NCBI GenBank assembly: GCA_023253875.1
Contig: JALRFC010000070.1
Coordinates: 1-7,929 of the forward strand
Direction: 5' to 3'
From: Candidatus Kapaibacterium sp.
GTDB lineage: Bacteria > Bacteroidota > Ignavibacteria > Kapaibacteriales > UBA961
Length of the DNA: 7,929 bases
Shown: piece after piece, positions 1-7,111 of the stretch
Numbering within the stretch: the first letter of the stretch is position 1
Layout: every line of letters begins with the position of its first letter
Translations under genes and position numbers: made by a program
Notes under the pieces: model-generated
Seen by the model: only the letters and a program-made list of their open reading frames with translations
What the model was told of the DNA's origin: nothing
The model's database searches: none

Positions 1-1
1 G

Positions 2-970
2 GGTGAATGTTTGGCTCAAATTGGAGAAATCGGTTCCGCAATATTAGTGTATAAATCAGCTTTGGAGATTGATTCAATGGATGCCAATCTCTGGAAACAG
101 ATTGGTGATGCTTATGCATTCGGAAATATTCCATCTTCGGCAATCAAATCATATGCCCGTTCCATCACGATCAATCCAAAGCTAAGTTATGCATATTCTG
201 CGATGGGAACTGCATATAAACAAATGAATAGTGTTGATACCGCTGAAATGGCATTCAAGAAAGCTTTGGAAGTTGATTCATTGAATCATGAAGCATGGTA
301 TAATATATCTTTCATCTTGAATGGAAAAGGGAATGTTTCGGGTGCGATGGAAAGCTTGAAAAAAGCCATTTCTTCAAATAATACATTTGCACCTGCATAT
401 AATAATCTTGGCATGTTATACTATGGAGCAGGTTTTCCTGACAGTGCCATTGCTTCATTCAATGCTGCAATTCTGAATGATAAATCTAATCCACATTACT
501 ATAATAATGCTGGTTTGGCATGTTTAGAACAACGTGATACTGTCACTGCATATCGTTTTTTCAAGAATGCATTACTCTATGATTCCATGCATGTCAAGGC
601 ATTGTATAATGCCGGCCTGACATCCTATTATCTGCTTCAGTATTCCAATGCAATACAATACATTCAAAAAGCATTGATGATACAGCCCAATGTCCCAGAT
701 TATTGGTATGCACTTGGTCTTGTTCATGCATCAAGAAATGAAAAACATATTGCTGCAGGATATTGGAATCAATGTTTGCAATTGGACAAAGACAATCCCA
801 AATATTACTATGCAATTGGATCATTATATAATGAAACAGCCAAAGAAGTAAAGGTTGATTATTTTACTAAGGCAGCAGAATTAGGAGATGCAAAAGCAAA
901 GGCTTGGCTGGATGCTCAGAAAAATGATACATCAAAAGCAAAAAAGACATCAAGTAAAAAGAAGAAATGA
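2..970 (+). CDS. TPR-repeat protein, 5'-truncated by the window edge
   Basis: This is a tetratricopeptide-repeat scaffold protein, so its likely role is protein-protein binding; its partner is unknown. The frame is open to the first base of the window (it reads GECLAQIGEIG), so the TTG at 11 is probably not the start and the N-terminus, with any signal peptide, lies outside. Counting from that TTG, residues 24-295 form eight uninterrupted 34-residue TPR units, preceded by the second half of another unit (AILVYKSALEID). Consensus positions are clear, for example AYNNLGMLYYGAGFPDSAI. The last unit ends in YFTKAAELGDAKAKAWL, which resembles the end of a Sel1-type repeat. A lysine-rich tail (KAKKTSSKKKK) follows. 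The TGA stop overlaps the next start by ATGA, which suggests translational coupling with the membrane protein. The family is certain, the function is not. Confidence 0.9.
   Translation, partial: GECLAQIGEIGSAILVYKSALEIDSMDANLWKQIGDAYAFGNIPSSAIKSYARSITINPKLSYAYSAMGTAYKQMNSVDTAEMAFKKALEVDSLNHEAWYNISFILNGKGNVSGAMESLKKAISSNNTFAPAYNNLGMLYYGAGFPDSAIASFNAAILNDKSNPHYYNNAGLACLEQRDTVTAYRFFKNALLYDSMHVKALYNAGLTSYYLLQYSNAIQYIQKALMIQPNVPDYWYALGLVHASRNEKHIAAGYWNQCLQLDKDNPKYYYAIGSLYNETAKEVKVDYFTKAAELGDAKAKAWLDAQKNDTSKAKKTSSKKKK
80..895 (+). repeat. Eight tandem 102-base TPR-coding units
   Basis: The translated repeats are exactly 34 residues each, with no insertions or gaps across eight units (8 x 102 bases). 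Each unit has the TPR pattern of an aromatic residue near position 5, Gly or Ala near 8-9, Tyr near 11-12, Ala near 20-21 and a closing Ala-Leu followed by an acidic or Pro turn. The units have diverged in DNA sequence, so this is an old protein repeat and not a recent DNA duplication. Confidence 0.85.
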
Positions 971-1413
971 TGAGTGGTGTTTCTATGCGTGATATCTTTT
1001 TTCGAGAGCGCCTCATTCCACCAATTACGCAAGTATTGTGGATAATATCCTTGATCTTTTGTGCATTCATGATTGTCAATATCATTGGAGTGTTCATGCA
1101 TCTCTCGGAGAGAATATCCACCAATGGTGAAATCATTTCTTATGTTGAATTACCCGGAACAGACAGATTTCATCCTTCTATTAGATTTATGGACAATACA
1201 GGTAGTATGCATGAATTTGTTGATGCAAATGGCGCTACTGCACCATTATATTTGATTGGAACAATCGTTCAAGTAGATTATAATCCTGAACATCCTCGTA
1301 TTGCAGAAATGAATACATATTATTTCCGATGGGGATCTTCAATAGGATTGGCATTCTTAGCGCTCACTTTTTGGACGCTAGGTTCACGTTTTACGTATAA
1401 GGTTCATGGATGA
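967..1413 (+). CDS. Small membrane protein, DUF3592-like
   Basis: The 148-residue protein has two predicted membrane helices, about residues 20-44 (VLWIISLIFCAFMIVNIIGV) and 119-139 (around WGSSIGLAFLALTFWTLG). Between them lies a roughly 75-residue beta-rich domain. That domain carries the DUF3592 pattern: a segment with polar residues and a Val/Ile-rich strand, then IGTIVQVDYNPEHPRIAEM just before the second helix. The molecular function of DUF3592 is not known to me. The gene overlaps both neighbours by ATGA (967-970 and 1410-1413), so it is probably made together with the TPR protein and Mpl. The annotated start is at 967; an in-frame ATG at 985 (MRDIFFRERL) would remove only six non-conserved-looking residues and is a reasonable alternative. 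Neither start has a strong Shine-Dalgarno sequence. Family assignment is from pattern recognition only. Confidence 0.65.
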   Translation: MMSGVSMRDIFFRERLIPPITQVLWIISLIFCAFMIVNIIGVFMHLSERISTNGEIISYVELPGTDRFHPSIRFMDNTGSMHEFVDANGATAPLYLIGTIVQVDYNPEHPRIAEMNTYYFRWGSSIGLAFLALTFWTLGSRFTYKVHG

Positions 1414-2828
1414 ATACACTGTATTTCATAGGAATAGCCGGTACTGCCATGGGAAATCTAGCAATTGCTCTTTCCCAAAGAGGTTTCGCGGTTTCAGGAA
1501 GTGATTCAGGAATCTATCCTCCGATGAGTACCATGCTAGATGAACATGGTATCGCATATTATCAAGAGTATTCAGAAGAGAATCTCAAAAGAGCGAATCC
1601 GGATCTAGTGATCATCGGAAATGCTATGAGCAGAGGAAATGTGGAAGTGGAATATGTACTGAATAATCGTATTTCATATACTTCCATGTCTGCCATCATT
1701 CATGATGAAATCATAGGAAAGAATTCAGCAATCGTCATTACAGGTACTCATGGAAAAACTACAACAACTTCCATGACCGCCATGATATTTGAATATGCCG
1801 GAAAAGAGCCCGGTTTTGTGATTGGTGCAAAACCAGGAAATTTCCCCTATGGTTGCAGACCTGTCCCACATGCACTCCATCATTCCGGAAATGGAATATG
1901 CATTATCGAAGGCGATGAATATGACACAGCATTTTGGGATAAACGGAGCAAGTTTTTTCATTATCCACCTTCCATTGCAATCATTAATGCAATAGAATAT
2001 GATCATAGTGATATTTTCTCATCCATAAATGAAATTTTAACAGCATTTCGATTATTCTTGAGACTCATACCGAGTTCTGGACTCCTCTTACTTAATGCAG
2101 ATGATTCACATGCGAGAGCAATGCAAACCTCAGCGTATTCTAGAGTGGAGACATTCAGTACTGATGGTAATGGAGATTGGAATGCACATATTATTGACCA
2201 GATAGATGGACATACCATATTTGAATGTGTGTATAAAGGCGAATCGCTTGGTAATTATTCCATAGCTATGATAGGTGCGCATAATGTTCGCAATGCACTT
2301 GCTGCATTCGCATCGGCGTATCATTCAGGTATCAATCTTGATGCAATCCGTGGTGGCTTATCAGCTTTTATTCCTCCAAAAAGAAGATTGGAGCATATCG
2401 GAATATGGAATGATTGCATTGTGATTGATGATTTTGCGCATCATCCAACTGCTATCAAAGAGACAATTGCCGCATTGAAACAAGCCTATCCTGAGAAAGC
2501 AATGCATGCGGTATTTGAACCACGATCAAATACAACAACACGTAATATATTCCAAGTTGAATTGGGACGATGTTTCCTTGGCGTGCATAGCATCATTCTC
2601 GGACCAATCAATCGACCCGAACGCTTTGCAGATCATGAACGCTTGAATATTGATAGATTTATTGCCGATTATGCTTCGCATGATATTCCGGTTTTTGCAA
2701 TCATCGAAGACACTCCAAATTGGGGAATTCATGCACGAGATTATCTCTCAAAGAATGCATCAGCCGGCGATATCATTCTCTTGATGAGTAATGGAAATAT
2801 AGGCACATTACGATCACTGTTAACATAA
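1410..2828 (+). CDS. mpl: UDP-MurNAc:L-Ala-gamma-D-Glu-meso-DAP ligase (Mpl)
   Basis: Mpl is a cytoplasmic Mur ligase. It joins the recycled cell-wall tripeptide L-Ala-gamma-D-Glu-meso-diaminopimelate directly to UDP-MurNAc using ATP, bypassing MurC, MurD and MurE. At 472 residues it is full length for the family. The N-terminal Rossmann motif GIAGTAMG is at about 8-15, followed by SDSGIYPPMS and the family motif IIGNAMSRGN (68-77). The ATP P-loop TGTHGKTTTT is at 111-120. Further motifs are EGDEYDTAFWDKRSKF (167-182), GAHNVRNALAA (289-299), the C-terminal domain motif DDFAHHPTAI (340-349) and EPRSNT (370-375). YPPMS and DKRSKF favour Mpl over MurC. The start overlaps the previous stop by ATGA, with a weak AAGG about seven bases upstream. 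Mpl implies meso-DAP peptidoglycan and peptide recycling in the host. Identification is very secure. Confidence 0.97.
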   Translation: MNTLYFIGIAGTAMGNLAIALSQRGFAVSGSDSGIYPPMSTMLDEHGIAYYQEYSEENLKRANPDLVIIGNAMSRGNVEVEYVLNNRISYTSMSAIIHDEIIGKNSAIVITGTHGKTTTTSMTAMIFEYAGKEPGFVIGAKPGNFPYGCRPVPHALHHSGNGICIIEGDEYDTAFWDKRSKFFHYPPSIAIINAIEYDHSDIFSSINEILTAFRLFLRLIPSSGLLLLNADDSHARAMQTSAYSRVETFSTDGNGDWNAHIIDQIDGHTIFECVYKGESLGNYSIAMIGAHNVRNALAAFASAYHSGINLDAIRGGLSAFIPPKRRLEHIGIWNDCIVIDDFAHHPTAIKETIAALKQAYPEKAMHAVFEPRSNTTTRNIFQVELGRCFLGVHSIILGPINRPERFADHERLNIDRFIADYASHDIPVFAIIEDTPNWGIHARDYLSKNASAGDIILLMSNGNIGTLRSLLT

Positions 2829-2856
2829 TTTCTTCTACAAATCACCATTTAGTAAC

Positions 2857-3831
2857 ATGTCAAACTCAGCACCTTTACCCTATCGTGTACTACTCTATTA
2901 TAAGTATGTACCTATCGAAGATCCAATAGCAGAAAGCGCTTCACATCTTGAATTATGTCATTCTCTGGGTCTCAAAGGGAGAATTCTCTTTGCACATGAA
3001 GGAATTAATGGTACCGTATCAGGAACCATTGAAGCAACTACAGAATATATGCGTATCATGCATGAGGATCCACGATTCTCTGATTTATGGTTTAAAATTG
3101 ATGAAGAAGAAGATCATGTCTTTAGAAAAATGTTTGTTCGTCCAAAGAAAGAATTGGTGACATTTCGATTAGAACAAGATGTAAATCCACTTGAAAGAAC
3201 CGGTACATATTTGGAACCCAAAGAATGGAGAGCTTTAATGGATGATCCCGATGTGGTGATCATTGACGGTCGTACTGATTATGAATGGGATTTGGGACAT
3301 TTCGAAGGTGCTATACGTCCACCGGTTGATTCATTCAAAGATTTTCCGGCATGGGTAAGGGAGCACCTAACAGACTTGAAAGATAAAAAAGTACTTACTT
3401 ATTGTACGGGTGGAATACGTTGCGAAAAGTTTTCTGCATTTCTTCTGCAAGAAGGATTCAAAGATGTCTATCAATTACATGGTGGTATCGTACACTATGG
3501 AAAAGATCCCGAAGTGAAAGGCGAGAAATTCGAAGGGATGTGTTATGTATTCGATGAAAGAGTTTCCGTTCCTGTGAATCATACAGAAACAGCACATTTG
3601 GTTTCAAACTGTGTGATATGTGGAACTCCAACCGATTGGTATGTGAACTGTGCCAATTTTGATTGTCATAGACAACATTTTCAATGCCCTGATTGCGTAG
3701 AGAAGACCATGTGTTCCTGTTCTCCAACCTGTCAAGAATCCCCCAGACATGAGTATAAAGAACCATATGCACAAAAGCACATGGCTTATAAAAGAGTCCC
3801 GCGCAGAAACCAAAGAGCAGCAGAAAAATAG
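2857..3831 (+). CDS. trhO: tRNA uridine-34 hydroxylase TrhO, rhodanese family
   Basis: TrhO (YceA in E. coli) hydroxylates the wobble uridine 34 of certain tRNAs to 5-hydroxyuridine in an oxygen-dependent reaction, the first step to cmo5U or mcmo5U. The 324-residue protein has an N-terminal acylphosphatase-like domain (about 8-105, with the typical GRILFAHEGINGTVSG at 41-56). A rhodanese domain follows (about 115-220), with active-site loop YCTGGIRCEKFSA and catalytic Cys183. The C-terminal cysteine-rich segment (Cys252, 255, 265, 270, 277, 280, 286, 288, 292) is usual for the family and may bind metal. The gene lies 28 bases after mpl in an AT-rich gap without a Shine-Dalgarno sequence. The last 14 residues, a basic tail (YKRVPRRNQRAAEK), are encoded opposite the end of mgtE. 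Family assignment is very secure; the exact tRNA set in this host is unknown. Confidence 0.96.
   Translation: MSNSAPLPYRVLLYYKYVPIEDPIAESASHLELCHSLGLKGRILFAHEGINGTVSGTIEATTEYMRIMHEDPRFSDLWFKIDEEEDHVFRKMFVRPKKELVTFRLEQDVNPLERTGTYLEPKEWRALMDDPDVVIIDGRTDYEWDLGHFEGAIRPPVDSFKDFPAWVREHLTDLKDKKVLTYCTGGIRCEKFSAFLLQEGFKDVYQLHGGIVHYGKDPEVKGEKFEGMCYVFDERVSVPVNHTETAHLVSNCVICGTPTDWYVNCANFDCHRQHFQCPDCVEKTMCSCSPTCQESPRHEYKEPYAQKHMAYKRVPRRNQRAAEK
3763..3784 (-). terminator. Possible weak intrinsic terminator of mgtE, inside trhO
   Basis: One base after the mgtE TAA, the minus strand reads CCATGTGC, a six-base loop, then GCATATGG. This is an eight-pair stem with one G-U pair. It is followed at once by TTCTTTAT (six T in eight). 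The G-U pair exists only in the minus-strand RNA (it is an A-C mismatch on plus), which fits use by mgtE. The stem has only four G-C pairs, so termination may be inefficient. Confidence 0.5.
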
Positions 3832-5165
3832 ATGATGATTCCGGTCACATCAACCAAAGTTGCAACAAAAGGTGCAGAAGATGTGGCCGGATCAAATCCT
3901 AGTTTTTTCATGAGAAGTGGTAGCATGGACCCACTGAGTGTGCCCCACATCACAACTCCGATCAATGATGTTCCGATGGTCAGACCTATTTCAATGGAAT
4001 GTTCTCCATAGATCCCTGTTGCGCTTGACCACAAGACAATTCGCAGAAAGCCAATGCAACCAAGGATGAATCCGAGTAATAAGCCGGATAAAAATTCCCT
4101 TTGCAATACAAACCACCAATCTTTCAAACTTATCTCATTGATGGACAAAGCACGAACAATGAGCGTTGCAGCTTGAGAACCTGAATTTCCACCGCTTGAA
4201 ATAATAAGAGGAAGAAAAAGAGATAAGATGACCGCTTTATCTAATTCTTGTTCGAAATAACCAAGTGCGGTAGCCGTAAGCATCTCTCCGAGAAATAAGA
4301 GAATCAGCCATCCTGCACGTTTTTTCACCATTGAGATAAGAGCTGTTGCATCATATGGCTTTTCGAGCGCTTCCATACCCCCAAATTTTTGAAAGTCTTC
4401 TGTTGCCTCTTCTTCCTGAATATCCATGACATCATCAAATGTAACGATACCAATGAGTACTCCCGCTGAATCAATAACCGGTAATTCGGAGATATCATAT
4501 TTCTCCATCATTAGTACGGCTTCTTCTTGATCTTCAAATGCAGAAAGTGATACAACGGATCCGTCCATCAATGAAGAAATCTTTGCATCAGGTTCACCGA
4601 ATATAAATGACCGTAAAGGAATATCATCCTGAAGACAGCCCCTGGAATCGGTGATATAAATTCGATTGATTGACTCACTTTTCTTACCATGTGTTCGGAT
4701 ATAAGACAATCCTTCAGCAACAGACCATTCGGCTCTCACTGCAAGAAAATCAACTGTCATCAAACGTCCAATACTCTGCTCAGGATATCCAAGTAGAAAA
4801 CGAGCTTCTTTCAAATCATCCGGACTTAATAAAGAAAGAAGTCTTTGCGTCATTTCGGCTGGAAGCTCTTCTAGGAGTGTAGTTCTATCATCAGGCGTCA
4901 AAGCTGAGAGCAATTCTCTTGTTTCATGATTTGTTAACACTTCCAATAGTGCATCTTGATCATCTGTTTCCATATAAGAAAACAATTCAGAGGATTGTTC
5001 TCTGTCTAGAGATTTGAAGAGCAATACTCTATCACCCGATTCAAGATCCAATAAAAGATCTGCTATTTCGGGAGCCGACCAAGAAGATAATACCTCTCGT
5101 AATGCCTGCCAATTTCTGGTGGCTATGAGATCTTGTATGTCAGGTTTGAGTAATTCTTTCAACAT
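3786..5165 (-). CDS. mgtE: Magnesium channel/transporter MgtE
   Basis: MgtE is a dimeric inner-membrane Mg2+ channel whose cytoplasmic part closes the pore when intracellular Mg2+ is high. The 459 residues match the family in length and order. There is an acidic helical N domain (about 1-130), two CBS domains (about 135-255; the second contains YDISELPVIDSAGVLIGIVTF), a connecting helix, and five membrane helices from about 283 on. Hallmarks are LPLIISSGGNSGSQAATLIVRAL (residues 318-340, described here by its GGNSGSQ core at 325-331) and FDPATSSAPFVATLVDVTG, whose Asp439 aligns with the pore Asp of the Thermus enzyme (Asp432). The gene begins 44 bases after uup, with only a weak GAG-like ribosome site. 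That gap is too short for an M-box magnesium riboswitch. Its 3' end overlaps trhO by 46 bases. Identification is very secure. Confidence 0.97.
   Translation of the reverse strand: MLKELLKPDIQDLIATRNWQALREVLSSWSAPEIADLLLDLESGDRVLLFKSLDREQSSELFSYMETDDQDALLEVLTNHETRELLSALTPDDRTTLLEELPAEMTQRLLSLLSPDDLKEARFLLGYPEQSIGRLMTVDFLAVRAEWSVAEGLSYIRTHGKKSESINRIYITDSRGCLQDDIPLRSFIFGEPDAKISSLMDGSVVSLSAFEDQEEAVLMMEKYDISELPVIDSAGVLIGIVTFDDVMDIQEEEATEDFQKFGGMEALEKPYDATALISMVKKRAGWLILLFLGEMLTATALGYFEQELDKAVILSLFLPLIISSGGNSGSQAATLIVRALSINEISLKDWWFVLQREFLSGLLLGFILGCIGFLRIVLWSSATGIYGEHSIEIGLTIGTSLIGVVMWGTLSGSMLPLLMKKLGFDPATSSAPFVATLVDVTGIIIYFSAALWFLRGTLL
3837..3893 (+). terminator. Possible trhO 3'-end hairpin, inside mgtE
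   Basis: The arms 3841-3851 (CCGGTCACATC) and 3880-3890 (GATGTGGCCGG) form an eleven-pair stem on the plus strand, with a single G-U pair (3845/3886). It extends by about three more pairs around a bulged T. The loop is 28 bases and contains the palindrome GTTGCAAC. The stem begins nine bases after the trhO TAG. A run of six T (3903-3908) comes 12 bases after the stem, too far for a classical terminator. It may be an RNA-stabilising or partial terminator hairpin, or a coincidence of mgtE coding sequence (the DPATS and DVTGI codons). Confidence 0.35.
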
Positions 5166-5209
5166 GTCGCTACTCTGTCTTAAGTCCGCGCAAAATACGG
5201 AGTTCTCAA

Positions 5210-7111
5210 TTAGATTGAATTGGATTTCTCAGAAAGTTCCATCCAACGCTCCATAGATTGCTCCAATTCTTGTTCGATTTGAGCATGCAAAAGTGACAAT
5301 TCCTCAAACTTTTTGAATAGATCAGGTGGTGTTTGGGACAATTCGTCAGCTATGGATAATAATTGTTCTTCTTTTTGAGAAATAGTAGATTCCAAGGTGT
5401 CAAATTCCCTTTTTTCATTGAAGGATAGACCTTTCTTTTTAGCTGTTTTCTCATGAATGATAGGATCTTTGGACTTTGTGATACTTGATTGAGTCTGTTC
5501 AGGTTTTCTTTGTTCAATTTTCTCAAGATATGCCGAATAGTTTCCTGGATACTCTTTGATGATATCCTGTTCGAAAGAAAAAATGCGATTGACGGTACGG
5601 TCCAGAAAAGATCGATCATGAGAGACGATAAGTAATACGCCTTTAAAATATTCGAGATATTCTTCTAGTGAAGCAAGTGTTGCAATATCAAAATCATTTG
5701 TTGGTTCATCAAACATGAGCACATTTGGATTTCCCATGAGTGTCATAAGCATGGCAAGACGGCGTTTCTCGCCACCTGAAAGGGTGTGAACAAAAGAATG
5801 ATGTTGTTTACCGGGAAATTGAAATCTATCCAATAATTCTTTTGCAGTGATAAAGCGATCTTTACCGATACCGGTATCTATATATTCAGCAATTTCTCTA
5901 AGATTCCCGATGACAGTCAATTGTTCGTTTACTGTTTTAACCTCTTGATCGAAATAACCAATGCTGACAGTATCTCCGATGCTCACATAACCGGAATCTG
6001 TAGGAATGCGTCCGCTCAATACATTCAATAATGTAGATTTTCCTGCACCATTTGGACCTATGATGCCGATTCTATCACCCGGTGCAGCTCTATAGGTGAA
6101 CTCTTTGAATAAGGATCGTCCATTGATTGATTTTGAAATATCTACTGCATCAATGAGTTTCCCACCAAGGAATTTATTGCCAATCTCAATTTTTATGGAT
6201 CGGATTTCCACTTGCTCCGGTTTTTCCTGCATTTTGGAAATCCAATCAATACGACTCTTCTGCTTTGTTCTTCTTGCCTTTGCTCCTTTTTGAAGCCATG
6301 CAAGTTCTCTTCTCAAGGTATTGCGTTCATGTTCTGCGGTGGATTCCTCAATGGCCATTCTCTGTTCTTTACGCATCAAAAAATATTCAAAATTACCTTC
6401 ATAGGTAAAGAGCGATTGATTATCCAATTCAATGATTTTCGTAGAAACGGCATCCAAAAAGTAGCGATCATGGGTGACAAGTAACATAGCTTTTGAATAA
6501 TCACTTAAATGATCTTGCAACCATTGAACGGAATCGGCATCCAAGTGATTCGTTGGTTCATCGAGAATCAATAAATCAGGTTCTGATAATAATGCTTTGG
6601 CCAAAGCAACACGTTTTTTTTGACCACCTGAAAGAGTATGAACTAATGAGTGAATATCTGAAATGCCTAGTTTCATCAACAATGTTTTGGCTTGATTGTC
6701 CAAAGTCCAACCATTGAGCAAATCAATACGAACCGACAATTCATGAATCTCATCCCCAAGAGAATGATTAACACCTGATTCTTGTTGCTCACAAAGCACA
6801 CGATGCTCTTCCAATAAAGAAACGATGTCTGGTTTTCCGGACATCACTGCATCCAGACAAGATTCATTGGTTTCAAAGACCGGAAGCTGAGGTAAATACA
6901 CAATGTGTACATCTTTGGCTCGAGTGACTATGCCATCATCAGCTTCCTGAATTCCTGCTATGATTTGTAATAATGAACTTTTCCCTACACCATTTTTCCC
7001 AATGATACCGATTCTTTCACCCTCCATTATTCCAAGAGCAATGGATGTAAATAACACTTTCTCATGATATGATTTTGAAAGTCCATGAGCAGAAAATAGA
7101 TTCTTAGCCAT
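5210..7111 (-). CDS. uup: ABC-F family ATPase, Uup type
   Basis: ABC-F proteins are soluble twin-ATPase proteins without membrane domains that bind the ribosomal E site and reach toward the peptidyl-transferase centre. E. coli Uup is also linked to transposon excision and branched DNA. In the 633 residues, ATPase 1 has Walker A GKNGVGKS (38-45), signature LSGGQ (160-164), Walker B with Glu185 and switch His214. The linker (about 246-320) contains LAWLQKGAKARRTKQKSRI, the wording of the Uup branch. ATPase 2 has GPNGAGKS (352-359), LSGGE (444-448), FDEPTND with Glu469, and His498. A charged linker and a C-terminal coiled coil (about 560-630) follow, as in Uup. Both catalytic Glu residues are intact. 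The ATG is preceded by AGGA at good spacing, and the first eight bases overlap the preceding gene's end. A resistance-type ABC-F is less likely because of the coiled-coil C-terminus and the linker motif. Confidence 0.93.
   Translation of the reverse strand: MAKNLFSAHGLSKSYHEKVLFTSIALGIMEGERIGIIGKNGVGKSSLLQIIAGIQEADDGIVTRAKDVHIVYLPQLPVFETNESCLDAVMSGKPDIVSLLEEHRVLCEQQESGVNHSLGDEIHELSVRIDLLNGWTLDNQAKTLLMKLGISDIHSLVHTLSGGQKKRVALAKALLSEPDLLILDEPTNHLDADSVQWLQDHLSDYSKAMLLVTHDRYFLDAVSTKIIELDNQSLFTYEGNFEYFLMRKEQRMAIEESTAEHERNTLRRELAWLQKGAKARRTKQKSRIDWISKMQEKPEQVEIRSIKIEIGNKFLGGKLIDAVDISKSINGRSLFKEFTYRAAPGDRIGIIGPNGAGKSTLLNVLSGRIPTDSGYVSIGDTVSIGYFDQEVKTVNEQLTVIGNLREIAEYIDTGIGKDRFITAKELLDRFQFPGKQHHSFVHTLSGGEKRRLAMLMTLMGNPNVLMFDEPTNDFDIATLASLEEYLEYFKGVLLIVSHDRSFLDRTVNRIFSFEQDIIKEYPGNYSAYLEKIEQRKPEQTQSSITKSKDPIIHEKTAKKKGLSFNEKREFDTLESTISQKEEQLLSIADELSQTPPDLFKKFEELSLLHAQIEQELEQSMERWMELSEKSNSI
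7104..7111 (-). other. 8-base rdsA/uup overlap with Shine-Dalgarno for uup
   Basis: On the minus strand the last codons of the flavoprotein gene (AAT CAT GGC TAA) contain the uup start (ATG GCT AAG). An AGGA sequence within the upstream reading frame (about 7116-7119) lies at a normal distance from this ATG. This fixes the uup start and suggests reinitiation or coupled translation. Confidence 0.8.

Noticed and set aside
11..13. TTG as the start of the TPR protein
   Set aside because: The frame continues open to the window edge and the sequence begins mid-repeat, so this is a truncated gene, not a TTG-initiated one.
594..1136. Minus-strand open frames opposite the TPR and DUF3592 genes (594-824, 867-1136, 916-1101)
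   Set aside because: They show no family motif, lie opposite well-supported genes and have Cys/His/Met-rich compositions typical of antisense shadows.
1725..2732. Minus-strand open frames opposite mpl
   Set aside because: mpl is conserved throughout this stretch; the antisense products have no recognisable domain or ribosome site.
5166..5209. Promoter for mgtE in the gap after uup (TATTTTG on the minus strand)
   Set aside because: It resembles the Bacteroidota -7 box TAnnTTTG but is one base short, and I see no convincing -33 element.
5207..5221. Small hairpin at the end of uup (CAAT/ATTG arms)
   Set aside because: The stem is at most six weak pairs with a three-base loop and no T-run, so it is not a credible terminator.
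5210..7111. Antibiotic-resistance ABC-F (Vga/Msr/OptrA type)
   Set aside because: The linker wording GAKARRTKQKSRI and the C-terminal coiled coil fit the Uup housekeeping branch, and no mobile element or resistance context is present.
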